64,000 nucleotides of DNA from Kribbella pittospori (GTDB lineage Bacteria > Actinomycetota > Actinomycetes > Propionibacteriales > Kribbellaceae), in assembly GCF_004331465.1 (NCBI RefSeq), contig NZ_SJKB01000002.1, positions 1-64,000 of the forward strand, given 5' to 3'. Made by a program: the position numbers and the translations under genes. The notes beneath the pieces were generated by a model that was not told the DNA's origin, did no database searches, and saw nothing but the letters and a program-made list of their open reading frames with translations. This document shows positions 24,442 to 32,629 of this stretch, one piece after another (the first letter of the stretch is position 1; each line of letters opens with the position of its first letter).

Positions 24442-25143
24442 GTGCCGATGCAGGTGTTGATCGTGGAGGACGACGATCGCATTCGGGCCGTACTGCGGCT
24501 CGCCCTCGAGGACGAGGGCTACCAGGTCGCCGAGGCAGCGGATACGCCGACGGCGCTGGATCAGGCACGGGCGGCCATGCCGGACCTGATGATGGTCGAC
24601 CTGATGCTCGGCGAGATCGACGGCTACACCTGTATCCGGGAGATCCGCCGGATCAGCGACATCCCGATCGTGATCGTCAGCGCGCGCTCCGACACCCACG
24701 ACATCGTGGCCGGTCTGGAGGCCGGTGCAGACGATTACGTCACCAAGCCGTTCCAGGTGAAGGAGATCACCGCGCGACTGCGGGCTCTGCGCCGGCGGCT
24801 GCGGACCAGCGCGGAGGCGGCCCAGCCCGACATCGTGCTCGACTCCGATCCGCGCCGGCGGCTCGTGCTGTCCACCTCGCGGGGCGCGGTCCGGCTGGAC
24901 AGCAAGGACGTCCCCCTGACCGTCACCGAGTACCGGCTGCTGGTCGAGCTCGCCTCGCCACCCGGCCGGGTGCTCAGCCGGTCGGCGCTGCTGGCCTCGG
25001 TCTGGGAGCACGGATACTACGGGGACGAACGCATCGTCGACGTTCACATCAGGCGACTGCGCACGAAGGTCGAGCGTGATCCCGGACGACCTCAACTCGT
25101 GACCACGGTCCGGGGAATGGGCTACCGGCTGGATCCGCGATGA
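24442..25143 (+). CDS. OmpR family response regulator
   Basis: A 233-residue regulator. The receiver domain has the acidic pocket (LIVEDDDR), the phospho-acceptor Asp in LMMVDLMLGEIDG near residue 54, the Thr/Ser position IVIVSARSD, and Lys in DDYVTKPFQ. The C-terminal winged helix reads PLTVTEYRLLVELASPPGRV and ends VRGMGYRLDPR. The GTG at 24442 has GAGGA seven bases upstream; an ATG two codons later is possible. The stop overlaps the kinase start (ATGA). It resembles MtrA-type operons in gene order. Confidence 0.92.
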   Translation: MPMQVLIVEDDDRIRAVLRLALEDEGYQVAEAADTPTALDQARAAMPDLMMVDLMLGEIDGYTCIREIRRISDIPIVIVSARSDTHDIVAGLEAGADDYVTKPFQVKEITARLRALRRRLRTSAEAAQPDIVLDSDPRRRLVLSTSRGAVRLDSKDVPLTVTEYRLLVELASPPGRVLSRSALLASVWEHGYYGDERIVDVHIRRLRTKVERDPGRPQLVTTVRGMGYRLDPR

Positions 25144-26504
25144 GATTCGGCCTGCACGCCCTGGGGCTGCGGCACCGGCTGGTGCTCGCGTTCGCCGTGG
25201 TGGCACTGCTCGTCTCCGCTGTGTTTGCCATCAGCACCTATCTCCTCGCCCGCGGCTACCTGCTCGCCCAGCGGGAGAACGCCGTCCAGCACCAGACGTT
25301 CGCGGATGCGGCGTACGTCCAGCGCCGGCTGTCGAGTGCCGGCGCCGATGTCTCCGCGGTCCTGACCGCGGCCGGGACCCCGGCGGGTCACTCGATCATC
25401 CTGCGCTGGCGGGACCAGTGGTACGCGTCCGCGCTCGACGAGGGACGAGACGCCGTACCGGGTGGAGTGCTGGGAGAGATCGCGAACGGCCGTCCGGCCA
25501 GTCAGCGGTTCCGGTCGGACGACGAGGCGTACATGGTGGTCGGGGTGCCGCTGCCATCGGTCAACGGGCAGTTCTACGAGATCGCTCCCCTCACTGAGCT
25601 CGACGGGAACCTGCGGCTGCTCAGCGGGATCCTGATGGGTGGTGCGGCGCTGGCGACCGCCTTGGGTGCCGCCCTGGGGCTCTGGGCGAGCCGATCCGTC
25701 GTCACGCCGCTGAACCGGGTCGCCGTCACCGCCGCGTCGATCGCCGGCGGCGAGCTCGACACCCGGCTGCCGGCGACGGAGGATCCGGAGCTCGCCACGA
25801 TCGTCGGGTCCTTCAACAGCATGGTCGACACGTTGCAGCAGCGGATCAACCGCGACGCCCGGCTGGCCGCCGACGTCAGCCATGAACTCCGCTCCCCCTT
25901 GACCACCCTCGTCGGCAGCGTCGACCTCCTGAACGCCCGACGCGACGAACTGCCGGAGCGGTCACAGCGGGCCCTGGACCTCGTCACCGCCGACCTGCAA
26001 CGGTTCCGGCGGCTGCTCGACGACCTGCTCGAGTTGGCCAGGTCCGACGGCGGTCTCGACCAGCGGCCCAGCACGACCGTCGATCTGGGCGAACTGCTGC
26101 GCCAGGTCCTCGGCGAGGTCGGCCGCGAATCCACGCTGCTGCGCGGCAGGACGGACATCGTCGTGAAGGCCGACAAGCCTCGCCTCGGCAGGCTGTTCCG
26201 CAACCTGTTCGAGAACGCGGAGACGCATGGCGGTGGGCTGACCTCCGTCGAGGTCGCCCGGGTGGACGAGGACGTCCTGGTGCTGGTCGACGACGCCGGC
26301 CCGGGGATCCCGCCACACGATCGGGAGCGCGTGTTCGAGCGGTTCGCCACCGGCGCGACCAAACGCGGATCGTCGTCGGGGACAGGTCTCGGTCTGGCAC
26401 TCGTTGCGGAGACGGTAGCGATCCATGATGGTGCGGTCTGGTGTTCGGCGGCTCCGGCCGGCGGCGCGCGGTTCGTGGTGCGGCTGCCGGCGGTGCGGTC
26501 ATGA
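25140..26504 (+). CDS. Membrane sensor histidine kinase
   Basis: The 454-residue kinase has a first membrane helix (LVLAFAVVALLVSAVFAIST), an extracellular sensor domain of about 120 residues, a second helix (GGAALATALGAALGLWAS), HAMP, and HisKA with the phospho-His in DVSHELRSPL near residue 249. The ATPase core has FRNLFENAETHG (N box), VDDAGPGIPPHDRERVFERF (G1/F) and GTGLGLALV (G2). It is translationally coupled to the response regulator before it and the GerMN lipoprotein after it. Confidence 0.93.
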   Translation: MRFGLHALGLRHRLVLAFAVVALLVSAVFAISTYLLARGYLLAQRENAVQHQTFADAAYVQRRLSSAGADVSAVLTAAGTPAGHSIILRWRDQWYASALDEGRDAVPGGVLGEIANGRPASQRFRSDDEAYMVVGVPLPSVNGQFYEIAPLTELDGNLRLLSGILMGGAALATALGAALGLWASRSVVTPLNRVAVTAASIAGGELDTRLPATEDPELATIVGSFNSMVDTLQQRINRDARLAADVSHELRSPLTTLVGSVDLLNARRDELPERSQRALDLVTADLQRFRRLLDDLLELARSDGGLDQRPSTTVDLGELLRQVLGEVGRESTLLRGRTDIVVKADKPRLGRLFRNLFENAETHGGGLTSVEVARVDEDVLVLVDDAGPGIPPHDRERVFERFATGATKRGSSSGTGLGLALVAETVAIHDGAVWCSAAPAGGARFVVRLPAVRS

Positions 26505-27082
26505 AGGCGATCGCCGTGGCCATCGCAGCGGCTCTGGTCCTGGCCGGCTGTGGGGTTCCGGTCCAGGACGACCCGGCGCCGATCGATCCCGGGTCGCTCC
26601 CGTCCCGGCTCCGCAATCCCACCATGCCGACGACAGGACCGACCCCGGCGACGTCCGGACAGGCGACGGTCCAGGTGAACTTCGTCCGGCGGGACCGGCT
26701 GGTCGCGCTGAACCGGGAGGCGGCGAGCACGACGTCGACCGAGTTGATGAACGCCGTACTCCAGGGTCTGCAGGACGGACCGACCGCGACCGAGCAGGCC
26801 GCGGGCCTCACGTCCGCCCTGCAGCCGGGACTGACGTTGAGCGTGATCCACGTCCAGGCGAAGAGCGTCGTACTCGAACTGTCCGGGGAGACCGGCGGCC
26901 GGTCCGCGACCGAGAACGTCCTGGCGGTCGGGCAGATCGTCTTGTCCGTGACCGCATTGCCGGCCGTCGACGAGGTGACGTTCTCCCACAACGGGGTACC
27001 GGTGGAGGCGCTGCTGGCGGACGGCGCGCTGACCACGAAGCCACTCACCGCCAAGGATTACGAGGCCTTGCGGGCGCAGTGA
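26501..27082 (+). CDS. GerMN-domain lipoprotein
   Basis: A 193-residue lipoprotein with signal peptide and lipobox (VLAGCG, Cys near residue 17). A Pro/Thr-rich linker is followed by a GerMN-like domain: VQVNFVRRDRLVALNRE, TELMNAVLQGLQDGPT and LTLSVIHVQAKSVVLEL. Its ATG overlaps the kinase stop. The order response regulator, kinase, GerMN lipoprotein mirrors MtrA-MtrB-LpqB, where the lipoprotein modulates the kinase; LpqB itself is much longer, so this is a minimal analogue at most. Confidence 0.82.
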   Translation: MKAIAVAIAAALVLAGCGVPVQDDPAPIDPGSLPSRLRNPTMPTTGPTPATSGQATVQVNFVRRDRLVALNREAASTTSTELMNAVLQGLQDGPTATEQAAGLTSALQPGLTLSVIHVQAKSVVLELSGETGGRSATENVLAVGQIVLSVTALPAVDEVTFSHNGVPVEALLADGALTTKPLTAKDYEALRAQ

Positions 27083-27212
27083 GCGGGCCTGGTTTTGACG
27101 AGCATGCTGAGGAAACTTTGAGATCGTGTGTCGTTCGCCCTCCGAGCACCCGCTACGCCCCGTGAGCGGGATACACAGGACCGTGAGTGGTGCCCGAGGA
27201 GGAGAGAACGTC

Positions 27213-27662
27213 GTGGCTGAGCGTCCGTCCGCGCCCAGACCAGCCGGACCGATGGTGACCTGGTCGGTCGCGATCGGCGTGGTCGCGGTGGCCGGAATCG
27301 CGCTGGCCCTGGTCAAGGCGTCGCTGTCCGTCGCGTTGATCGTGTTCGGGACCGTCGTGATCGCGGCCGGGATCCTTGCCATCGGCCTGGTCAGGTCACG
27401 TCAGCGGACCAGGACGCCCTCGGAGCAGCAGATCATCGACGCCGACCTGGCCAAGTGGTCGGACGCCGAGTTGTACGCCGTCTGGGTCGCGACCGACGCC
27501 GAAGTGGTCCGCGAGAGCCAGTCCGACTACACCGAGACCGCCGCCCGGGCCCGCGACCTCCTGCTGTCCGAGATCGCGCGCCGGCGCCCGGCCGAGACCG
27601 CCGTCTGGCTCAGGTCCAACAACGCCCTGAAGGGCGAGCCGCCCCGCTTCCTGTTGTCCTGA
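27213..27662 (+). CDS. Hypothetical membrane protein
   Basis: The 149-residue protein has two membrane helices in its first half (WSVAIGVVAVAGIALALVKA and ALIVFGTVVIAAGILAIGLV) and a charged cytoplasmic tail (DADLAKWSDAELYAVWVATD). The GTG at 27213 follows GAGGAGGAG by about eight bases. The 130-bp gap before it includes GGAAAC (27111-27116) and CGTT (27132-27135), a possible ECF-type promoter with short spacing. It ends right at the junction with the decapitated GH16 gene, so its own C-terminus may be altered. Function unknown. Confidence 0.65.
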   Translation: MAERPSAPRPAGPMVTWSVAIGVVAVAGIALALVKASLSVALIVFGTVVIAAGILAIGLVRSRQRTRTPSEQQIIDADLAKWSDAELYAVWVATDAEVVRESQSDYTETAARARDLLLSEIARRRPAETAVWLRSNNALKGEPPRFLLS

Positions 27663-28389
27663 AGGTGTCAGCAGCCCACCAGCTCTCGCCCCCGCCGCCC
27701 AGGCCCAGCCGGCCGGAGACACCGCGGCCGGGAACTACGGCTGGGGTACGCCGCTGCCGGCCAGTGACGAGTTCGACTACACGGGCGCTCCCGACGAGAG
27801 CAGGTGGGCCATCTACGGCGGCGTCGACGGATGCTGGCCCGGGCATGCCGGCAACGGTCAGCGCTGCGGCTACACGAACACGGTGCAGGACGGGTACCTG
27901 CGCCAGACCGGCTACGCCAACGGGGACACCGCGGGCCTCGCGTCCGACCTCGGCCAGAAGTACGGCCGCTGGGAGGTGCGGGCGCGGGTGATTGCTGACG
28001 GCAACAGTGGGCACGCGTACCACCCGGTGCTGATCACCTGGCCGGACTCCGACGAATGGCCGCAGGGCGGCGAGTACGACTACTTCGAGGTCAACGTCGG
28101 CGACACCTCGGCGACCGCTTTCATGCATCACCCGACCGACTCCGAGGTGATCCAGGACGAGTACCACTCGGGATCGCTGGACCTGGCCCAGTGGCACAAC
28201 TACGGCTTCGAATGGGCTCCGGACGGACTCACCGGGTACATCGACGGGCAGGTGTGGTTCCACGACACCGATCCCGACGTGCAGGCGCCCGGGCCGATGC
28301 ACCAGACGATCCAGCTCGACAACTTCTGCGGCTGCACAATGCAGAAGGCGTACTTCGACGTCGGCTGGGCGCGCGTCTACCCGCTCTGA
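27663..28389 (+). pseudogene. GH16-like beta-glucanase lacking start codon and most of signal peptide
   Basis: The frame codes for a complete concanavalin-like glucanase: YGWGTPLPASDEFDY, KYGRWEVRARV, and the catalytic ExDxxE motif in GGEYDYFEVNVG (nucleophile and acid/base Glu), ending FDVGWARVYPL. Upstream it continues as PPALAPAAQAQPAGD, the end of a signal peptide and its cleavage site. The positively charged and hydrophobic part is missing, and no ATG, GTG or TTG exists in frame before 27883. A GTG there would delete about 70 residues including the N-terminal strand. The 5' end was evidently lost at the junction with the preceding gene. Confidence 0.78.
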
Positions 28390-29688
28390 TCAGGGAACGG
28401 CGAGGGTCAGGACGACCTCGTTGGCGTGAATGGTGAGGTGGCCGCCGGTGGCTTCGGCGTACCGGCGGGCGATGTCGAGCCCGAGTCCGGTGGAACCCCG
28501 GTCGCTGCGGCCGCGCTCACCGGCTCCGAGCGGGATTCCCGGTCCCTTGTCCGCGACGGCGATCCGTACGACGTTCTGCTCCCGGGTCAGCGTGATCCGG
28601 GCCGGCGTACCGTCCGGGGTGTGGGCGACGACGTTCTCCACCAACGCGTCGAGCGCGGCGGCGAGGTCCTCGGCCGATGAGCGCACCATGGCGGGTGGCT
28701 CCGGGAGATCGAGGGCGAGCTCTCGGCCCTGGTCCTCGAACAGCGGTTCCCAGAACGCGGCTCGGCTGCGCGTCACCTCGACCGCGTCGCAGTGCGGGAC
28801 CCGGCCTTCGCGCTGCGGACGCCGGGCCGCGCTGATCACGGCAGTCAGCGTCCGTTCCAGGCTGGTCACCTGGATGTTCAGTTCCTCGGCGCGCTCACGG
28901 TCGGGCAGGGCCTCGACCTGGAGCCGGAGCGCGGTCAACGGCGTACGCAGGCGGTGGGACAGATCGGCGACGGCCTCGCGTTCGACCGCGATCACCTCGT
29001 CGATGCGGTCGGCCAGACCGTTGAGCGCGGCACCGACTTTGGCCACCTCGGCCGGGCCGGTGGTCGGAGCGCGGGCGTCCAGGTCACCCCTCGCCAGGCG
29101 TTCCGCCGTATTGGCCGTCTCCTCGAGAGGGCGGGCGAGCCGGCGGGAGACGAGTTCGGCGCCGACGATGCTGAGCAGGAGTACGGCCAGGCTGCCGCCG
29201 ATCAGGATCAGCAGACGCGGGGTGAGACCGTCGTACAACTCGTCGTTGGTCAGGAACAGGCAGACCGAGGCCGGACCCTGCGGAGTGCCGACGGCGACCT
29301 CGACCGCCATCCCGTCGTCGATCGAGCGATAGTCCACATCGCCGAGCTGCGGCGGACCCCTCCGATCGTCGTCGTCGTAGTCGGCCGGCAGCGGCTTCGG
29401 CGCCGGCACCCCACCCGGTGGCGGGTCGCCGAGCGTCGTACCGTCGGGAAGGCGGACCGAGATCGTGCCGGGCCCGTCCTTGCTGAGCCCTTCGATGTAC
29501 GCCGTGATGTCGTCGGCGCTGTTGCGCCTGTCGCCGACGTAGTACGCGACTGCCTCGGCCCGGTACCGCGCCCGCTCCTTCGACTCGTTGGCCGTCGTAC
29601 TGCGCATCAGCAACACCAGCGGTACGGCGAACGCCAGCACGACCAAGGTGGTCATGCCGACCGAGAGGAACAGGATCCGGCGGCGCAT
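28390..29688 (-). CDS. Membrane sensor histidine kinase
   Basis: A 432-residue kinase with two membrane helices (FLSVGMTTLVVLAFAVPLVL and LLILIGGSLAVLLLSIVGAE) around an extracellular domain of about 120 residues containing a DDDD-rich loop. HAMP precedes the HisKA motif DLSHRLRTPL, where the Glu after His is replaced by Arg, as in many actinobacterial kinases. ATPase boxes are DALVENVVAHTPDG, DKGPGIP and STGLGLDIARR. It lies two bases downstream of its response regulator. Confidence 0.92.
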   Translation of the reverse strand: MRRRILFLSVGMTTLVVLAFAVPLVLLMRSTTANESKERARYRAEAVAYYVGDRRNSADDITAYIEGLSKDGPGTISVRLPDGTTLGDPPPGGVPAPKPLPADYDDDDRRGPPQLGDVDYRSIDDGMAVEVAVGTPQGPASVCLFLTNDELYDGLTPRLLILIGGSLAVLLLSIVGAELVSRRLARPLEETANTAERLARGDLDARAPTTGPAEVAKVGAALNGLADRIDEVIAVEREAVADLSHRLRTPLTALRLQVEALPDRERAEELNIQVTSLERTLTAVISAARRPQREGRVPHCDAVEVTRSRAAFWEPLFEDQGRELALDLPEPPAMVRSSAEDLAAALDALVENVVAHTPDGTPARITLTREQNVVRIAVADKGPGIPLGAGERGRSDRGSTGLGLDIARRYAEATGGHLTIHANEVVLTLAVP

Positions 29689-29690
29689 GG

Positions 29691-30377
29691 TCAGTCTCCC
29701 GACGCCAGCTTGATCCCGACGCCACGGACGCTGTGCAGGAACCGCGGCGCCGCGGCCGTCTCACCGAGCTTGCGCCGCAACCAGGACAGGTGAACGTCGA
29801 CCGTCCGGTCGCCGCCACCCCACGGCAGACCCCAGACCTCGGCCAAGAGCTCGCGCTTGCTCACCACCGCACCTGGCCGGCGGGACAACGCCAGCAACAG
29901 GTCGAATTCCTTGCGGGTCAGGTCGACCGGCGAACCGTCCACCGTGACCTCGCGACTCCGCGGGTCGATCCGCAACGCGCCCAGATCGACCGTCGACTCG
30001 CCCTGCTCGCCGCCCTGACCGAGGCGACGCAGTACTGCCCGGATCCGCGCGTCGATCTGCGCCGAACTGAACGGCTTGATCACGTAGTCATCCGCGCCCG
30101 CGTCGAGCAGCCGGACCACACTCGCGTCATCGTCCCGGGCCGTCGCCACGATCACCGGTACGTCGCTCACCGCGCGAACCATGGCCAGCACGTCCCGGCC
30201 GTCCAGATCCGGCAGACCAAGATCCAGCAGCAGTACGTCGGGCCGATCGCGGGCAACCGCGGCGACGCCATCAGCGCCGGAGGCGACGGCCATGACGACA
30301 TGACCGGCCGCCGTCAGGGACTTGCCCAGCGACGTCCGGATCGCGTCATCGTCCTCGACCAGCAACACCCGCGCCAT
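29691..30377 (-). CDS. OmpR family response regulator
   Basis: This 228-residue protein has a receiver domain with RVLLVEDDDAI, the phospho-Asp in VLLLDLGLPDLDG (near residue 51), and DDYVIKPFSS (Lys). The winged helix reads PVDLTRKEFDLLLALSRRPG and TVDVHLSWLRRKLGE. It is cotranscribed with the kinase downstream. Targets are unknown; no obvious target gene is adjacent. Confidence 0.93.
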   Translation of the reverse strand: MARVLLVEDDDAIRTSLGKSLTAAGHVVMAVASGADGVAAVARDRPDVLLLDLGLPDLDGRDVLAMVRAVSDVPVIVATARDDDASVVRLLDAGADDYVIKPFSSAQIDARIRAVLRRLGQGGEQGESTVDLGALRIDPRSREVTVDGSPVDLTRKEFDLLLALSRRPGAVVSKRELLAEVWGLPWGGGDRTVDVHLSWLRRKLGETAAAPRFLHSVRGVGIKLASGD

Positions 30378-30395
30378 GCGTTGAGCGTAGCTTCG

Positions 30396-31016
30396 TCACT
30401 CCAGTTGGAGCTGTGCCGGCGCTCGCAGGCCGGTGCTGCGGAGTTCGAGGTTGGCGAGCTGACCGATCACGGTGGCGTCGCCCTCGCGCCAGGCGGTGAC
30501 CGGGTCGTCGGAGATCTTCGCGAGCTTGTGCATCGGCTGGTTGGCCATCGCCCGCAGCGCGAACAACTGCAGGTCCGCGTCGCTGTCGATGAACTTCTGC
30601 GCCGCGGTCGCCCGCCGGGAGAACCGGATCCGCGGCGGCAGCCAGATCAGCAACGCCAACAACACGGGCATCCCGATCGTCACTCCGGCCAGGACGTACG
30701 CCAGCTGCTCCACAGCATGTGCCTGGTCTCTCCCGGCCTCGGCCAGCTTCCCCGCGGCCGCCGCGGCGCCGTCCACCGGCGACCGCAACTGGTCGCCGAC
30801 CACCGGCACCTTGCCCATCGGCTCCGACAACCGGCGCAGGTCGCCCGCGAGCCCGTCGCCCGCCTCAGCCGCCTTCCGGCCGGGCGCCCCGAGTGCGTTC
30901 GTGATCCGGAACACCAGCAGACCGGCCTCGACCCATAACCAGACCCAGCCCACCAGCAGCAGATCGCCCAGCACCTGCCGGAACCGCTGCGTCCCCACGT
31001 CGGAGTAGAGCTTCAC
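30396..31016 (-). CDS. Hypothetical membrane protein
   Basis: The 206-residue protein has two hydrophobic segments: LGDLLLVGWVWLWVEAGLLV near residues 16-35 and VLAGVTIGMPVLLALLIWLP near 108-127. A predicted extracytoplasmic linker of Ala/Gly-rich helices separates them, and a charged C-terminal tail follows. No known domain recognised. It lies 18 bases upstream of the response-regulator gene on the same strand and may share its transcript. Confidence 0.7.
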   Translation of the reverse strand: MKLYSDVGTQRFRQVLGDLLLVGWVWLWVEAGLLVFRITNALGAPGRKAAEAGDGLAGDLRRLSEPMGKVPVVGDQLRSPVDGAAAAAGKLAEAGRDQAHAVEQLAYVLAGVTIGMPVLLALLIWLPPRIRFSRRATAAQKFIDSDADLQLFALRAMANQPMHKLAKISDDPVTAWREGDATVIGQLANLELRSTGLRAPAQLQLE

Positions 31017-31064
31017 CGCGCCATCCCTTCATCGGGCCGTTCATCGGCTCCGTGCGCGGTGAGA

Positions 31065-31886
31065 CTAGAGGGTCGTACGCAGATCCCAAAGCAACGGATA
31101 GTAACGAAGATCCAACCGGCTGCGCAGATAGCCGGCGCCGGAGGAGCCGCCGGTGCCAGGTTTGGTGCCGATCATGCGCTCGACCATGACCACGTGCCGG
31201 GCCCGCCAGGCCGCCGCCAGCTCGTCGTGCTGGAGCAGGACCTCGGCGAGCTCCCAGACCGCGGCGTAGTGGCTGCGGTCACCGGCGACCTTGCGCAGCG
31301 CGTCCCGGATGGAGTCCTCGGTGTCGGTGCCGAAGCCGGCCTTCTCGAGGACGACGAGGAACGCGTCCCACAGGGTCGGCTCCTCCAGCCGCCGGCCGAG
31401 ACGCTCCTTCTCCACTTCGGTCAGGCCGCGGAACCGGCGTACGAACGACGGGTCCTTCGCCCCGGACAGGAACTCGATCTCGCGGAACTGCACCGACTGG
31501 AACCCGCTGGCCGGAGACAACCGGTGCCGGAACTCGCCGAAGTCCTGCGGGGTCATCGTCTCCAGGATGTCGACCTGCTGGGTGAGCGTGCGCTCGATCG
31601 TGTGCACCCGGCGGAGCAGGTGCTCGGCCAGCCACAGTTCACCGGACAGCATCGCGTCCCGGGAGGCGGTCAGCTCGTGCAGGACCTGCTTGAACCACAG
31701 CTCGTAGACCTGGTGGATCGTGATGAACAGCAACTCGTCGTGCGCGGGTGGATCCGACTCGAGCCGCTGCTGGTCCAGCAGCTCGGCCAGCCGCAGATAG
31801 CTGCCGTACGTCAGCCGCCCGCCGGCCTCCCCGAAATGCACATCAACGCCATCCCACCGCCCCGCCACCCCGTCGTCACTGCTCAT
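31065..31886 (-). CDS. kynA: Tryptophan 2,3-dioxygenase
   Basis: The 273-residue protein opens the indole ring of tryptophan to N-formylkynurenine. Diagnostic stretches are LTYGSYLRLAELLDQQ, DELLFITIHQVYELWFKQVL (substrate and heme contacts), SGFQSVQFREIEFLSG and RARHVVMVERMIGTKPGTGG (proximal His and carboxylate-binding Thr). Length is standard for bacterial TDO. No kynureninase or formamidase gene lies nearby, so it acts with enzymes encoded elsewhere. Confidence 0.95.
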   Translation of the reverse strand: MSSDDGVAGRWDGVDVHFGEAGGRLTYGSYLRLAELLDQQRLESDPPAHDELLFITIHQVYELWFKQVLHELTASRDAMLSGELWLAEHLLRRVHTIERTLTQQVDILETMTPQDFGEFRHRLSPASGFQSVQFREIEFLSGAKDPSFVRRFRGLTEVEKERLGRRLEEPTLWDAFLVVLEKAGFGTDTEDSIRDALRKVAGDRSHYAAVWELAEVLLQHDELAAAWRARHVVMVERMIGTKPGTGGSSGAGYLRSRLDLRYYPLLWDLRTTL

Positions 31887-31967
31887 GCGCCCGAGGGTAG
31901 CCGACGGGTGCGTGACCGGTCAGGGATTGGCTCGTTGGAGGTGAGGTACGCCGAAACGAGGAGTTGC

Positions 31968-32429
31968 ATGTCCGCCACGGTCGAGACGCCGCTGGTCCCG
32001 GGACCGATCCAGGGACCGACCCGGGAAGAACCGCAGATCGAGGCGCTGCTGCTCGGGGACTACGCGTCCCTGGTCCACCTGGCCTATCTGATCCTCCCGC
32101 CTTCGATCAGCAGGTCACGGCGGATCGCCGCCGCCCACGCCGTCGTGCAGCGCGCGCTGCCGCCCGGGCTCACGCTCCCGAGCGGCGACCCCCGGGAGTT
32201 CCTCCGGCGTCGTGTCGTCCAGGAAGCCGGCCGGCAGACGTCGGCTCAGTCGATGCTCGATCGGCTCGGCGGTCTCTTCGCACCGGCCGACTCGCTGGGC
32301 TTCGAGCCCTGCGCGACGACGATCGACCGCACCACGATCCGCCGGCGCAACCGTCGCGGCCGCCGGCTGGCGATCGCCGTCACGCTGCCGCTCACCCTCG
32401 GCATCCTCGCGTCCCTGCTGCTGTCCTGA
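31968..32429 (+). CDS. Hypothetical protein with sigma region-2-like segment and C-terminal membrane helix
   Basis: A 153-residue protein. The stretch LLLGDYASLVHLAYLILPPS with RIAAAHAVVQRAL resembles the first helices of ECF sigma region 2, but the core-binding and -10 recognition motifs are not intact. The C-terminus is a basic segment (RRRNRRGRRLAIAV) followed by a single membrane helix (LPLTLGILASLLLS), so the protein is probably tail-anchored with its bulk in the cytoplasm. GAGGAG lies six bases before the ATG. It precedes the Hsp70 operon by 200 bp on the same strand and may be part of it functionally. No function assigned. Confidence 0.65.
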   Translation: MSATVETPLVPGPIQGPTREEPQIEALLLGDYASLVHLAYLILPPSISRSRRIAAAHAVVQRALPPGLTLPSGDPREFLRRRVVQEAGRQTSAQSMLDRLGGLFAPADSLGFEPCATTIDRTTIRRRNRRGRRLAIAVTLPLTLGILASLLLS

Positions 32430-32490
32430 CGCGTCCCGGGTTGTCCCGGGCAACGACCAGGCCCTGATCCACCCGTCCGGGTGCAGGTTC

Positions 32491-32538
32491 GGTCCAGGGT
32501 GCGTCCACCGCGGGTCCAAGGTGGGTCCAGACGGTCCT
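32491..32538. promoter_or_regulatory. Helically phased GGTCCA repeats upstream of Hsp70 operon
   Basis: Four hexamers, GGTCCA (32491), CGTCCA (32502), GGTCCA (32513) and GGTCCA (32524), start exactly 11 bp apart. A fifth, GGTCCT, starts at 32533. All face the same side of the helix, about 100 bp before the GTG of the J-like gene, in a 200-bp gap that otherwise lacks a gene. They look like a multi-site operator or enhancer. Confidence 0.5.
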
Positions 32539-32629
32539 GATTCCGGTTCGGACCGGCTTCCCGGGGTGGAAAGGTGGTTGGTGAGCCGGGCAACGGTCCG
32601 GCGAACCGACTTGACCTGGGGGTGAGCTG

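Noticed and set aside
27883..28389. A functional short GH16 gene starting at the GTG at 27883
   Set aside because: No ribosome binding site precedes it, and it would remove the N-terminal strands and the evident signal-peptide remnant upstream.
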